Source of the DNA: CAZOAR01 sp964577985
Lineage (GTDB): Bacteria > Gemmatimonadota > CAZMKB01 > CAZNLH01
Length of the DNA: 64,000 nt
Assembly (NCBI GenBank): GCA_964577985.1
Contig: CAZOAR010000002.1
Span: 1 to 64,000 of the forward strand
Direction of reading: 5' to 3'
In this document: one piece after another, positions 51,222-60,758 of the stretch
Layout: the number at the start of each line of letters is the position of its first letter
Position numbering within the stretch: the stretch's first letter is position 1
The notes under the pieces: generated by a model
Database searches by the model: none
What the model was told of the DNA's origin: nothing
What the model saw: only the letters and a program-made list of their open reading frames with translations
Position numbers and translations under genes: made by a program

Positions 51222-51343
51222 TCGTTGGACGTGCTCTGAAGCAGACGAGCGCATATCTGTCGCCCCACTTCCACCGGGGATGACGGTGAACCGGGACAAC
51301 ACAGGGCGCGTACTTCCAGCACGGTACAGCCCCACGGATCAAT

Positions 51344-52486
51344 TCACGACTGAATAAGGGCGATCAGCCTCTCCGCAATTCCGTCCCAGGTGTAACCCTT
51401 CTCGATCCGATGGCGGCCGTTTTTCCCCATGCGGCGGGCAAGTTCCCTGTTCGACAACAGCATGATGGTCTTGCCGGCAATCTGGCGTGGATCTGCTGGA
51501 TCTACAATGAATCCCGTTTCGCCGTCTGAGATGGCATCCGACACACCGCCGGAGTCGCCCCCTATCACCGGTTTTTCACAGGCGTTCGCCTCGAGGTATG
51601 TTATGCCGAACCCTTCCGTGTCACCTTCTATTTCCCTGCTCGGCATGAGGTAGACGTCGCAGAGGTTGTAAAACAGACGCAACTCCTCCGGCATGGCGTA
51701 TCCCGCGAAAACGACATGATCAGCAATACCGAGTGATTCCGACTGCGCCTCGAGTTCACGGCAATATAGATCATCCCGCGGACCGCATATGATGTATTTT
51801 ACGTCAGGGAACCTCCTCACTATTTCTGGCAATGCCGCGATCACGCGGTCGTGCCCCTTGCGACGGATCACCCGCGCCAGCGTGAGGATTATTCTCTCAT
51901 TTGATAGCCCTAAACGCTGCTTCAGTAACGATGTGTCCCTGTCTGGATAGAATCTCTCTATGTCTACCCCGTTTGGAAGCACCACACACTGCCCCTTCCC
52001 CAGACCAAACTGATCAATTATGTGACGCCGGGTAAACCGGCTGACGGCGATCACCAGCGTACTCTTCTCAAGCGTGCGTCTGAGCCACTTCCTTTTCAGA
52101 CGGGTCATCTTCCGGGTGACTTCAAGTCCGTGAACAACCGTCACGAGCGGTATCTCCCTGGCGCGGGCCGTGCCGACCAGCCCCCTGGCGACGTTCCAGG
52201 TGGTTGCAATCACCAGGTCGGCCTCGGCGCCAGATGCGAAATATCGCCTGATCGCCCTGCGGCAGAATATAGTACGCCACCTTCGCCATCCCTCACCCTC
52301 TATCAGGCTCAGTTCATACACTCCATCCCGCCTGACCGGTGGAGATTCCGCTCGATCCCGGCTGAAGACCACAACTCTGTGACCTTGCCCGCTCAGGCCG
52401 GCGGCAATGCCGGATGCCCACTCAGATATCCCGCCGCTGTATGGAGGAAAGTCTTCCGAGAAAATCAGGATGGTTCTTCTTTTCAT
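51344..52486 (-). CDS. glycosyltransferase family 4
   Basis: From the ATG at 52486 it has 380 residues, a standard GT4 size. It begins RTILIFSEDFPPYSGGISEW, has LTLARVIRRKGHDRVIAAL at the donor domain and DTEGFGITYLEANACEKPVI with the E-x7-E pair. The frame is open to 52657, but that stretch overlaps tsaD and is not GT-like. The gene lies 19 nt after tsaD, an unusual partnership that is probably only operon adjacency. The wording is closest to PimB/mannosyl-type GT4s; the product is unknown. It is separate from the 15-19 kb glycosyltransferases. Confidence 0.82.
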   Translation of the reverse strand: MKRRTILIFSEDFPPYSGGISEWASGIAAGLSGQGHRVVVFSRDRAESPPVRRDGVYELSLIEGEGWRRWRTIFCRRAIRRYFASGAEADLVIATTWNVARGLVGTARAREIPLVTVVHGLEVTRKMTRLKRKWLRRTLEKSTLVIAVSRFTRRHIIDQFGLGKGQCVVLPNGVDIERFYPDRDTSLLKQRLGLSNERIILTLARVIRRKGHDRVIAALPEIVRRFPDVKYIICGPRDDLYCRELEAQSESLGIADHVVFAGYAMPEELRLFYNLCDVYLMPSREIEGDTEGFGITYLEANACEKPVIGGDSGGVSDAISDGETGFIVDPADPRQIAGKTIMLLSNRELARRMGKNGRHRIEKGYTWDGIAERLIALIQS

Positions 52487-52505
52487 CTGTGAAATACCCG
52501 CTCGT

Positions 52506-53519
52506 TTACGGGAAGGGAAGATTAGGCAGGGCGTCGATATCGAGATCGTCCTCTCTTCCGCGCTGATAATGGAACAGGGCGGTCCTGGCAACCATAGCCC
52601 CATTGTCGGTACAGAGAAGAGGAGACGGGTAGAACAAAGACCCGCCCCTCTCGCCAACCGCTTTCAGGAGTTCATCCCGAAGCCTGCGATTGCTCGCCAC
52701 GCCACCCGCAAGTACCAGTCTGGATATGCCCAGATCCTCCATTGCCATCATGCTTTTGCGGACCAGGAGCTCAACAGCCGCTGACTGGAAAGAAGCGCAA
52801 ATGTCTGCAATGTGGCTTTTCTGATCTGTATCTTCGCGAGACTTGCAGAAGTTGACCACCGCGGTTTTCAGTCCGCTGTAACTGAAATCATAGCTCGAAG
52901 CCTTGTCGGCACTGCCGGACATGGGTTTAGGAAATCCCGCAAAATGCTCATTGCCACCTTCTGCTGCCTTCTCCACGGACGGTCCTCCCGGGAAGGGAAG
53001 GCCCAGCAGTCTGGCTACCTTGTCGAACGCCTCCCCTACTGCGTCGTCCCGCGTCCTCCCCAGGAGAGAATAAGAGCCCCAATCTTTCACCTCTGCAAGT
53101 GTCGTATGGCCACCCGAGACTATGAGCCCGATGAAGGGCCCGGAGAGGTCAGGACGCTCCAGCAGATTGGCGAACAGATGAGCTTCGACGTGGTTGACAC
53201 CGATAAGGGGTCGATCGAGTGACAGGGAGAGGCCTTTTGCGGTGGCGAGCCCGACGAGAATGGAGCCTATGAGACCGGGACCATGAGTCACACCTATTAT
53301 GTCTATGTCTCCGAGTTCACACGACGCCCTCTTCATGGCTTCCCGGATAATCGGCAGCAGGGTTCGCAGGTGCGCCCTGGATGCTATCTCCGGGACTACA
53401 CCTCCATATCGTATGTGCTCGTCCTGGGTAAGGACGATGTGCGCCCTCAGTTTGTCTTCTCCCTCGAGGATCGCCACCGAGGTCTCGTCGCACGACGTCT
53501 CGATGCCAAGTGTCAGCAT
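52506..53519 (-). CDS. tsaD: tRNA N6-threonylcarbamoyladenosine synthase catalytic subunit
   Basis: The 337-residue universal protein transfers the threonylcarbamoyl group to A37 of tRNAs reading ANN codons, with TsaB and TsaE. It shows GIETSCDETSVAILEGEDKL at the N-terminus, the metal motif HVEAHLFANLLE (HxxxH) and an LAGGVASNRRLRDELLKAVG segment. The TTG at 53537 is an earlier possible start, but GGAG 9 nt upstream supports the ATG at 53519. tsaB, tsaE and tsaC are not in the window. Confidence 0.95.
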   Translation of the reverse strand: MLTLGIETSCDETSVAILEGEDKLRAHIVLTQDEHIRYGGVVPEIASRAHLRTLLPIIREAMKRASCELGDIDIIGVTHGPGLIGSILVGLATAKGLSLSLDRPLIGVNHVEAHLFANLLERPDLSGPFIGLIVSGGHTTLAEVKDWGSYSLLGRTRDDAVGEAFDKVARLLGLPFPGGPSVEKAAEGGNEHFAGFPKPMSGSADKASSYDFSYSGLKTAVVNFCKSREDTDQKSHIADICASFQSAAVELLVRKSMMAMEDLGISRLVLAGGVASNRRLRDELLKAVGERGGSLFYPSPLLCTDNGAMVARTALFHYQRGREDDLDIDALPNLPFP

Positions 53520-53613
53520 AATCTGAAACTCCGTCAAGAGGTGTACTTTGTTCGCCTATAAGATAATAAATTCCGGGATGGATACCAGCCTGTGGGATGA
53601 TGGGCGGGTCCGT

Positions 53614-54951
53614 TCAACCGTTTATGATATGAGGGGTAATGAAGATAAGGAGGTCACTTCGCTCTTCTTTCAAGCTCTTGTGACTGAAGAGCCTTCCCAG
53701 GAGCGGGATGTCTCCGAGAAGCCACAGCTTCGACACGGTCTCACCGCGATTCTCCTTCAGCAGGCCTCCTATGACGATCGTCTCGCCGTCCTTGACCCGT
53801 ATACTGGTCTCGCTGCTCCTCTTGGTTGTGATCGGCACCTGGTACTCGACCGGGCCGGAATAACCCGAGATCTCCTCGATAGTCGGCTCGACCTGCATGG
53901 TTATGGTCTTACCCTCATTGACGCGCGGCGTGACCTTCAGAGTGATTCCGATGTCGATGTATTCAAAACTCGCGACGTCCTGCGATTCCGCCGCGAAGCT
54001 GAACCGGTTCACCGTCTGGATAGGGACAGACGTCGTGACCGCTATTTCTGCCTCCTGGTTGTTCAATGTCGTTATCCTCGGATTCGATATCAGCTTGGAG
54101 TTCGTTTCCTGGCTGAGGATGTCGATAGCACCCTGAAGATCCTTGCCTGACAGCATACCCCACTTGAAGATCGATCCTACCTGTTCTGACGTTCCACTGG
54201 TGCTGCTGCTGCCCGACTGGTATTTTTCCTCTATCGAGAGCTTCGAATAGAGCAGTTGAAGCGTGTTAGGCCACGCGATCCCGACCTGGTCATTCTTGTT
54301 GAACAGTGCCTCAACGATTCTGGCTTCTATCATGACCTGAGGCTCAGGCACGTCTATTCGGGATATGATCTTTTCAACATCCCTGATCACGTGAGGCTGA
54401 TCGTTCACGATGAGTACTTCCGACTGGACGACCGCCTCTTCACCACCTCCCATGGTGCGTCTGAAGGTCTGAACCTTTCCACCCTCCGTCAGTATTCCCT
54501 CCACAGCCTTCTTTACATCCGCACCGTCCACATACCGGAGATCGAAGACACCCACTTCTCTGGGCTTTGGAGGTACCTTGTTCTCTCCGGGCTTCACCAG
54601 AATGACATTTTCATCCCGGGAAAACGCATAATCATTGGCCTTCAGGATGTTGCGAAGCGCCTCATCTACGGTTACCCCGTGGAGCCGCACCGTGACCTGG
54701 CCCGCCACGTCAGGTCCAGCCACAATGTTGAGGCCGTTCTGCTCCGCGAGAAGCCGCAGGACATTTCGGAGGTCCGCGTTCTTGAAGTCCATTGTGAGGA
54801 GATTCTCTCCCGCGTCACCGCTGGAGACCTTGAAGTAGTCACCCTCAGGCCAGCCCTCCAGCTCGGCCTCGAGGCAGCAGGGCGTCGCCAGGAGAATAGC
54901 CGCCAGTAATATGACCCATAACGCCTTTATTGTCTTGTCGTTATTCAACAT
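53614..54951 (-). CDS. pilQ: type IV pilus/MSHA-type secretin
   Basis: The 445-residue outer-membrane secretin should form the gated pore for the pilus. After a signal peptide (ALWVILLAAILLATPC) comes one secretin/TonB short N-terminal domain (DFKNADLRNVLRLLAEQNGL). An N-domain (LRYVDGADVKKAVEGILT) and the C-terminal secretin barrel follow, ending GLLKENRGETVSKLWLLGD and RSDLLIFITPHIING. It is short compared with proteobacterial PilQ (about 650-700) and lacks AMIN domains, closer to MshL. The start at 54951 is favoured by AAGG 8 nt upstream; two codons just before it (54954, 54957) are possible. It is the last gene of the pilus run. Confidence 0.87.
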   Translation of the reverse strand: MLNNDKTIKALWVILLAAILLATPCCLEAELEGWPEGDYFKVSSGDAGENLLTMDFKNADLRNVLRLLAEQNGLNIVAGPDVAGQVTVRLHGVTVDEALRNILKANDYAFSRDENVILVKPGENKVPPKPREVGVFDLRYVDGADVKKAVEGILTEGGKVQTFRRTMGGGEEAVVQSEVLIVNDQPHVIRDVEKIISRIDVPEPQVMIEARIVEALFNKNDQVGIAWPNTLQLLYSKLSIEEKYQSGSSSTSGTSEQVGSIFKWGMLSGKDLQGAIDILSQETNSKLISNPRITTLNNQEAEIAVTTSVPIQTVNRFSFAAESQDVASFEYIDIGITLKVTPRVNEGKTITMQVEPTIEEISGYSGPVEYQVPITTKRSSETSIRVKDGETIVIGGLLKENRGETVSKLWLLGDIPLLGRLFSHKSLKEERSDLLIFITPHIING

Positions 54952-55498
54952 CATCACCGCCTTCGAGGTTGAGGACTATCTTACCCCGGCCCCTCTTGAG
55001 AACAACAGAGTCCTGATGGATACTGACGACCTCTGCGCCGTCGATGTCGTCTCCCCTTCTCAGGACCGAATCGTTGATCAGCACTACCGCATCGTCGTCT
55101 TTCCAGGATATCGCGGTGAGGAGTAGGTCTGGTTCCCGGGTTGTTTCAGATGTCCCGGGGGATTCTTTTCCTGAAATAAAGGGATCGCGTCCCCAGGTCG
55201 AATATACGGGGACTACTTCATCTTCTGTCCCCACGGAGTACGATGCCATACCAGACTGGACGACGGCAAGCTGTTCGCTCATTTCCCTGAATGCTGTGCC
55301 GCTTTCCTCTTCAACCCCCTCCGACGTCGATGAGTCCGAATATCGCCGTTTACTCCCCATTGAGAAGAAGAGTATCAGACTGAATATCAGCATGCCACCA
55401 TAGGCGAGCCACTTCTTCTCTTTCGCAGGGCCTCCCCCACCGGATCTGTCGGCAAGACGATCGGTGATGGGTGACAGAAACTTCCTTACAGCGTCCAT
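54941..55498 (-). CDS. pilP: PilP-like pilus assembly protein
   Basis: The 185-residue protein has one membrane segment (residues 30-48, LAYGGMLIFSLILFFSMG). A disordered Ser/Glu linker leads to a small beta domain with GRDPFISGKES and LINDSVLRRGDDIDGAEVVS. That domain matches PilP/GspC homology regions, which join the inner-membrane PilMNO complex to the secretin. GAGG precedes the ATG and its end overlaps the secretin start by 11 nt. Assignment rests on the GxDPF motif and position. Confidence 0.72.
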   Translation of the reverse strand: MDAVRKFLSPITDRLADRSGGGGPAKEKKWLAYGGMLIFSLILFFSMGSKRRYSDSSTSEGVEEESGTAFREMSEQLAVVQSGMASYSVGTEDEVVPVYSTWGRDPFISGKESPGTSETTREPDLLLTAISWKDDDAVVLINDSVLRRGDDIDGAEVVSIHQDSVVLKRGRGKIVLNLEGGDDVE

Positions 55499-55509
55499 TC
55501 TTGACTACC

Positions 55510-56106
55510 TCACAACCTTTCGTCCGCGGCGCTGACTCCGCGCCTTATATAAACCATCATGGAGAAATTCGATTCCAGATCCTCCCGCCGGCCTGAGATA
55601 CGGCTTATCTCCAGTTCGCCAAAGGAGGCGAAATATGGCAGATCCTCGAGTGACCGCAGGAATCTCCCGATCGGGACATAATGTCCTCTGGCAACCAGTT
55701 GAAACGGAAGGACCAGCACTTTACCGTCTCCGGCTGTGGCATCTCCGTTGTCGGACGAAAACAGATCGGCAAAGGGTACTCCCACATAGGTGACTACGCA
55801 GTCGTTGCTCTTTCCGGTCTTGATTATTTCCTCGGCCATCCCCCTGACCTGCTTTGCCCCCGGAAGCGTAGAGAAGAACCTGGTGCGCTCTTTCTCGAGG
55901 GAGACATATTCATCATGATACCGGGAGAGATTCTTTGTATCATCCGTCCAGGAGGAAACAAGCGACTCCATCTCAGCGATGTCCTGGCCAATTCCCTTGA
56001 GCTCTTTGCTCTGTTTGACAAAGATGAAGCTGTACCACAGGAAGATGATTGCCGCCATAGCACAGACACCCAGAAGCAACCTCTTATTTTCTGCAATTCG
56101 TCCCAC
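55510..56106 (-). CDS. pilO: PilO-like pilus assembly protein
   Basis: The 198-residue protein has one N-terminal membrane helix (LLLGVCAMAAIIFLWYSFIF), a coiled-coil stretch (residues 35-75) and a ferredoxin-like beta domain (VLPFQLVARGHYVPIGRFLR). This is the standard PilO build; the domain phrase GHYVPIGRFLRSLEDLPYF is diagnostic. It forms the periplasmic scaffold with PilN. The start is a GTG 20 nt after the PilM-PilN gene. Confidence 0.83.
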   Translation of the reverse strand: MGRIAENKRLLLGVCAMAAIIFLWYSFIFVKQSKELKGIGQDIAEMESLVSSWTDDTKNLSRYHDEYVSLEKERTRFFSTLPGAKQVRGMAEEIIKTGKSNDCVVTYVGVPFADLFSSDNGDATAGDGKVLVLPFQLVARGHYVPIGRFLRSLEDLPYFASFGELEISRISGRREDLESNFSMMVYIRRGVSAADERL

Positions 56107-56125
56107 TGGATCTTTGACCTCTCTA

Positions 56126-57943
56126 CTAAAGAAGCATCTTGTTTTCTTCGAACGGCCTTATGACAACGCACTTTATCGAGAATTCCACTGCTTCACCGCC
56201 GGAGCCTTCTATCTCATCCATGCCAATGAGCTCAGGATCACGGAAGAACGGCGAATTCTCAAGATCAAGCATCATCGCGGACAGGATTGGCTCAGAGAGA
56301 GCCCGGGGAGACAATAAAGTGCCCTCCATTCCCAGCTCCCATCTCTTCTCTTCCTTCACCACAACCGTCTCTTCTCCCTCGCCTTCGTACTCCTCTGAGT
56401 CCTGTGGCGTCTGCTTGTCCTCGTCCTTTCCGGCTCCCCCTCTCCTTACCAGAAACAGGTCCTCAAGCACGACCCCCTCCGGTATCCTGTGGCTGATATC
56501 CATCAGAAGATCAGGGGTGAGATCATGGTTGAGGATGACCTTCTTGATAAGATTGTCCATGCCTTTCATACGCTCCTGGATGTTTCGTATGTCCTGAAAA
56601 GAAGGATCAGAGCGGATCTTTTCCCAGGACATCTCCATCCCCTTCAGTTTCGTGGTGTCAACGCGTTTTCTGACCTCCATGTTTACAGACGCCCCTGCGA
56701 GCAGGAGAGCCATGATTCCCGCGGCCGTACTGAGCAGCTTCTTCTCCATCACCGTTCTCTTGATGTCCTGGACGCCGGTGGTGATCAGGTTTATTCCGTC
56801 ACCCTTCTCCAGTGCCAGTCCCACCGCTACAGACCATGATAGTCCGAGCTTTCTCAGTCCCTTCAGGGCCTCCTCTTCCAGGGGGAGTTGTTTCGCTTCG
56901 AGTTCCCTGCTCAGATCGAGCGTCTCGACCGGCTGACCGAGACTGGAACTCAGGTACTCCCGCAGATTCAGAAGCGCTGCAGACCCTCCGGTCAGCCACA
57001 GCTTCCCTACGTTGTCGATGCCGTAGTTCCGGGCGGCGTATTTGATGGATCTGTCGATTTCATTCGCGAGACGCTCCGCTGCTGGTCTGACCAATGCCTG
57101 AATACTGGAGAATGGAATGCCATCTTCCGTGTATTCGGGGGTCTCGCCCAGAGGTATACCATATTTGCACTTGATCTCCTCGGCCCTTTCGAGGTCGATC
57201 GAGAATTCTTCCCCTTTGTAGGTGACCTTACCCATCAACGACTCCGTCATCGCCTTCCCGGCCGTCATGATATCCCTGGAGAACTCGAGTGTGTCCCGGG
57301 AAAAGAAGGATATGCTGGTAATCCTTTCACCAATGTCGATTACCACGTTTACGTCCTCTTCTCCATGCTTCAGGTTGCCGAGTACGTTACTGATAGCGAG
57401 GGGCGCGACCGTCACTACAGACGGTGGAAGGCCTATTTTTCGCGTACTGGAAAGAAGTCTGTTGATCCACTCTCGCCGGGCGACGACCACCAGTATCTCC
57501 AGTTCACCGCTCTTCTTCTTGTCAAGAACCTTGAAATCATATGCCGCGTCCTCTATGGAGTATGGCAGGAATCTGTCCACGACCCATGGAATTGCAGCCT
57601 TGAGTTCGCCCCTCGGCATGGGAGGGACTTCGACGCGCCTGACCATGACCGAGGACCCCTGCACCGAGATAATGACGTTGTTGATCTCCTCTTTTCGACC
57701 CTTGAGCGATTCCTTTATAAGAGGCATGACATCTTCTATCCACTCATCATCCTTCTTCTCCACAGCGGGGCGCTTTGCTGAGATGCCAGTAATCGTTTCG
57801 ATCGTCCTGCCCTTCCGCCTGAACAGAACCATCTTGACCGATTGGGCTCCGATGTCGATCCCGAGCGTGACTTTCTTCTTCATCTTGAGGGGATCGCTGA
57901 TGAATTCTCTCAGAGCGTTCTTCTTTCGACTCTTCGCTATCAT
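56126..57943 (-). CDS. pilM: PilM-PilN fusion protein
   Basis: The first 390 of 605 residues are a PilM actin-like ATPase (VTLGIDIGAQSVKMVLF; VDIGERITSISFFSR; LWLTGGSAALLNLREYL). After about residue 400 comes a PilN part: the INLITTGVQ motif that opens PilN, a membrane helix (LLSTAAGIMALLLAGASVNM), a coiled coil and a beta domain (HRIPEGVVLEDLFLV). In most pili PilM and PilN are separate and bind through the PilN N-terminus; here they are one chain, so the cytoplasmic ATPase is tethered across the membrane. The ATG at 57943 overlaps the previous stop (ATGA) and is preferred to the frame start at 58036. Confidence 0.86.
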   Translation of the reverse strand: MIAKSRKKNALREFISDPLKMKKKVTLGIDIGAQSVKMVLFRRKGRTIETITGISAKRPAVEKKDDEWIEDVMPLIKESLKGRKEEINNVIISVQGSSVMVRRVEVPPMPRGELKAAIPWVVDRFLPYSIEDAAYDFKVLDKKKSGELEILVVVARREWINRLLSSTRKIGLPPSVVTVAPLAISNVLGNLKHGEEDVNVVIDIGERITSISFFSRDTLEFSRDIMTAGKAMTESLMGKVTYKGEEFSIDLERAEEIKCKYGIPLGETPEYTEDGIPFSSIQALVRPAAERLANEIDRSIKYAARNYGIDNVGKLWLTGGSAALLNLREYLSSSLGQPVETLDLSRELEAKQLPLEEEALKGLRKLGLSWSVAVGLALEKGDGINLITTGVQDIKRTVMEKKLLSTAAGIMALLLAGASVNMEVRKRVDTTKLKGMEMSWEKIRSDPSFQDIRNIQERMKGMDNLIKKVILNHDLTPDLLMDISHRIPEGVVLEDLFLVRRGGAGKDEDKQTPQDSEEYEGEGEETVVVKEEKRWELGMEGTLLSPRALSEPILSAMMLDLENSPFFRDPELIGMDEIEGSGGEAVEFSIKCVVIRPFEENKMLL

Positions 57944-58761
57944 TGCATATTCCAGTTTCTGGCGACCATTCTCACAGTCTCCGGGCTCACAATATCCACA
58001 TTCCTCTCTTTCATCGAGATGAGCGAGTGGCAACACATGGAGTTCGCTTTCAAAGGATTACCTCTGCTGAAGCACCATATCTCGTTGACAGCCATATCAT
58101 CGAAAAGCATCTCGACGTTCCCGCAGCCCGCCTTCCTCAGCCTGTGAAAGATATATTCCTTCAGATCATCGGGGTCGAGCGGGTTGATCGTGTAGACAAG
58201 GTCCACCCTGATATCGCGAGAGCCGCTCCCGGTGATCTTGTCGAGAAGACCCGTCCTGCCCAGCATTACCACGTTCATGAGACCCGCCCCGTCGAACTGA
58301 CACCTCAGAAGTTCCCCGAGGACCTGAATGTTTCCGGTAGACAACCTCTCTCCGTCGTCGATCACGAGAACCAGGGTTTTCCCCTCTTCTATGACACTTC
58401 TGAACGCATAATCATGTATAGCTTGTCTACACTCGAGTCTTGTCCGGTATTTCGCGCCAATGTCCAGTGCTCGACAAATCTGCTGAAGGAACTTGAATTC
58501 TGATCCGGAGTCCGGTCTCGGCAGCAGCTTTACGATGGAATTCTTCCTTCGGGCCTGCAGGCGATCGATCAGGACCCTGGCGAGAGCTGTCTTTCCCACC
58601 CCCGATTCGCCGAGAATGACATCAATTCCACCCCGCATATGAAGAGACAGTTCGATTCTCCTGATGCACCAGGCATAATCCCGGGTCGGGAAAAAGAATT
58701 CCGGGTCCGGCTCGGCGGCGAACGGATCTTTCTTCAATCGAAGAGATTCGTAGTATTTCAC
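57940..58761 (-). CDS. ExeA/MshM-type AAA ATPase
   Basis: The 273-residue AAA+ ATPase has VKYYESLRLKKDPFAAEPDP at the start (the ExeA/GspA family beginning), Walker A GESGVGKTALARVL, Walker B LVLVIDDGERL and a C-terminal lid with IFHRLRKAGCGNVEMLFDDM. In MSHA pili the homologue MshM stands in the same operon; ExeA acts in secretin assembly through peptidoglycan in type II secretion. No peptidoglycan-binding domain is fused here. I favour the GTG at 58761 with GGAGGTGAT 5 nt upstream; the ATG at 58767 overlaps that ribosome site. Confidence 0.82.
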   Translation of the reverse strand: MKYYESLRLKKDPFAAEPDPEFFFPTRDYAWCIRRIELSLHMRGGIDVILGESGVGKTALARVLIDRLQARRKNSIVKLLPRPDSGSEFKFLQQICRALDIGAKYRTRLECRQAIHDYAFRSVIEEGKTLVLVIDDGERLSTGNIQVLGELLRCQFDGAGLMNVVMLGRTGLLDKITGSGSRDIRVDLVYTINPLDPDDLKEYIFHRLRKAGCGNVEMLFDDMAVNEIWCFSRGNPLKANSMCCHSLISMKERNVDIVSPETVRMVARNWNMQ

Positions 58762-58863
58762 TTGCATCACCTCCAACCAATTCCAGGATGTCAATCCTGC
58801 CCCATTCGGAATACATGCCTCCCGTATCGAACCGGGCAACCGAAATCGGGCCGACATCTTCAA

Positions 58864-60024
58864 CTACACGGTGAATGATACCGTCGACCCGTCACTGAAT
58901 GTAATCGTAAATGATGTACCCCTCATATCCACGTTGCTCGCCCCCCCACTCTGGGCGTCCTTGAATTTCTTGTACTCGATCTTCACATTGCTGCCGTCGC
59001 TTATTACAACCGCCGAGAATGTTTTTGTTTCTCCACTGCCGCCCCTCGGATTGTTGCTGTCGAAGACCTTAGTACCGCCGATCTTTATTTCTTCATACCA
59101 GGCACTGGTCGCGTAGACTGCCTTGATGGACGTGATCGATATGTCGCTGCCGCTGTTGTTCTGAACAACAAACTCGACGTCTCGGTGGCCGTTCCCCTTA
59201 GCCTTGGCGGACCCCCCCAGCAGGGTAAGGCCGCCCGATCCCCCTGCCTGACTCCAGAGATCACCAGGCAACCTGATGTTGGACACGGCGTCTGACCCGG
59301 GCAGAAGAGATATATAGAGGACAGAAGTGTCCGACGTAGTGGAGTAGGTCGCCTGGAGTTGATGGTTTCCTATGGGTATCTGGTTGTTGAACGCGAAGGT
59401 GCCGGAAGCGTTCGGAGAGGTGGTCCGGGTGGTCATGCTTCCCGAACCATCAGGAAACGTTATCCTGAGCGTTACATTGGCGGCGTCAGTTCCCGGAGGG
59501 TTCCCCACACCGTCCAGTACTACTCCTTCCACGGTATTGCTCTTCAGGTCACTCATACTGCTGGCTATCGTCCTCGTGATAGCGCTTCCGCCGCCACTGC
59601 TGCTGATTGTCAGACCTCCGTTGTAGGTATACTGATTCCCCCATTCATCGGTCTTGAAACCGTTCGCATTCTGGGTAAAATCGATCGCCATGTAAGGGCC
59701 ATCCCAGGTGCCATAACCCGGATTGGTCACGAGCTCGTCAAGGTTGGATGGCAGGCCACCCACGTCACCGAAATAACCAAAATCCGTCCGGACTCCACCA
59801 GAGTACAACTCGGGGTTTCCCACGATAGCCTGGACGAGTTGATCCATTTCCGCAATGGTACCCTCGAACCTGCTCCGGTCGAGTGTGTCCTGTATCGCTG
59901 TCATGGCGACCGTGCTCAGTATCCCGATAATTACAATCACCATCAGCATTTCGAGGAACGTAAAACCGCGTCCGGCGGCATCCATCCCCGCCCTTTTGTC
60001 AGCATGCAAGAGTGATAATCTCAT
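58864..60024 (-). CDS. large type IV pilin-like protein with C-terminal beta extension
   Basis: The 386-residue prepilin has the cleavage/methylation site G-FTFLEMLMVIVIIGI near residue 21, with Glu5 of the mature chain. The N-terminal part resembles GspG-type pilins (FEGTIAEMDQLVQAIVGNPE; FGYFGDVGGLPSNLDELVTN). The last 250 residues are beta-rich, with Ser/Gly/Thr runs (LTLLGGSAKAKGNGHRDVEF; TSFTITFSDGSTVSFTV), much longer than ordinary major pilins. The ATG at 60024 is preferred to a TTG at 60051. It shares the GNP-L/GDVG-LP block with the smaller pilin upstream, so the two are paralogues. A tip adhesin-like or minor-pilin role is inference. Confidence 0.83.
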   Translation of the reverse strand: MRLSLLHADKRAGMDAAGRGFTFLEMLMVIVIIGILSTVAMTAIQDTLDRSRFEGTIAEMDQLVQAIVGNPELYSGGVRTDFGYFGDVGGLPSNLDELVTNPGYGTWDGPYMAIDFTQNANGFKTDEWGNQYTYNGGLTISSSGGGSAITRTIASSMSDLKSNTVEGVVLDGVGNPPGTDAANVTLRITFPDGSGSMTTRTTSPNASGTFAFNNQIPIGNHQLQATYSTTSDTSVLYISLLPGSDAVSNIRLPGDLWSQAGGSGGLTLLGGSAKAKGNGHRDVEFVVQNNSGSDISITSIKAVYATSAWYEEIKIGGTKVFDSNNPRGGSGETKTFSAVVISDGSNVKIEYKKFKDAQSGGASNVDMRGTSFTITFSDGSTVSFTV

Positions 60025-60110
60025 GTCTTTGACCGCCTCACCAATTAACAATGCTTCGCGTTATGAGCAATTGCCTGCTCGTTGTCCATAGCAATCGCGT
60101 ATTCATGGTC

Positions 60111-60129
60111 ATTCCCGCTTGTCGGGAAT
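60111..60129. repeat. short palindromic dispersed repeat, copy 2
   Basis: The arms ATTCCCG / CGGGAAT with loop CTTGT lie in the 197-nt gap between the two pilin genes, in the opposite orientation to the copy at 24-42. It could act as a hairpin that lowers read-through within the pilus operon. Confidence 0.55.
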
Positions 60130-60221
60130 CTCCCTGGAAAAGGATGCCCGCAGGACGATGCGAGAGACTTCCGTCGTCTTTCAGCGTATGCGCTGCAATC
60201 GCCGACGTCATGCCCGATCTC

Positions 60222-60677
60222 CTAAAATGAGAGGACTATGTTCTCCGAGGATCCGATACTTGTAATGGTCCTCGTGCTGGAACTGTATACATAGGCGACC
60301 CCCCAGGCATCCGTGAGAAATTCACTGTCAGCGGGATCTATGTAGGGCCCGTTCCAGCCGCTCCTTGTGAACCTGTTGTATGATGCTACACCTGCCGGCT
60401 TTATCGCAAGATCAAGCAGGCTGGTGGGCAGCGCCCCGACATCCCCCTCGTAGCCAACGTCGATAAGTCCGCCTCCGGCCGCGAGGCTGGGATTACCAAC
60501 AATCGCTTTCTTTATCTCTCTCATCTCCTCGAGCGTGGCCGATTTGCTGGAAGATTCCAGCATCAGACCCACTCCCGGTATCGCCGCAGCCATGACGAGT
60601 GCGACGATCGCGAGCACTATGGTCAACTCAACCAGCGTGTACCCGGATGTTCCGCCTTTTCTTTCTCTCCACTCCAT
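60222..60677 (-). CDS. type IV pilin-like protein
   Basis: The 151-residue prepilin has the cleavage site G-YTLVELTIVLAIVALVMAA after a 12-residue charged leader. The globular part carries AIVGNPSLAAGGGLIDVGYE and GDVGALPTSLLDLAIKP, matching the larger pilin. GGAG stands 9 nt before the ATG. It is the likely major or minor subunit; the ratio cannot be judged. The 80 nt to pilC contain a GC-rich palindrome (CCGGGCGCCCGG, 60723-60734) that may tune expression. Confidence 0.87.
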   Translation of the reverse strand: MEWRERKGGTSGYTLVELTIVLAIVALVMAAAIPGVGLMLESSSKSATLEEMREIKKAIVGNPSLAAGGGLIDVGYEGDVGALPTSLLDLAIKPAGVASYNRFTRSGWNGPYIDPADSEFLTDAWGVAYVYSSSTRTITSIGSSENIVLSF

Positions 60678-60758
60678 CGTGTCATCTCCATTGTGTCGCG
60701 CGTTCCATCTTCGTCATATTTGCCCGGGCGCCCGGTCGTCGGGTAGCACAATGATTCA

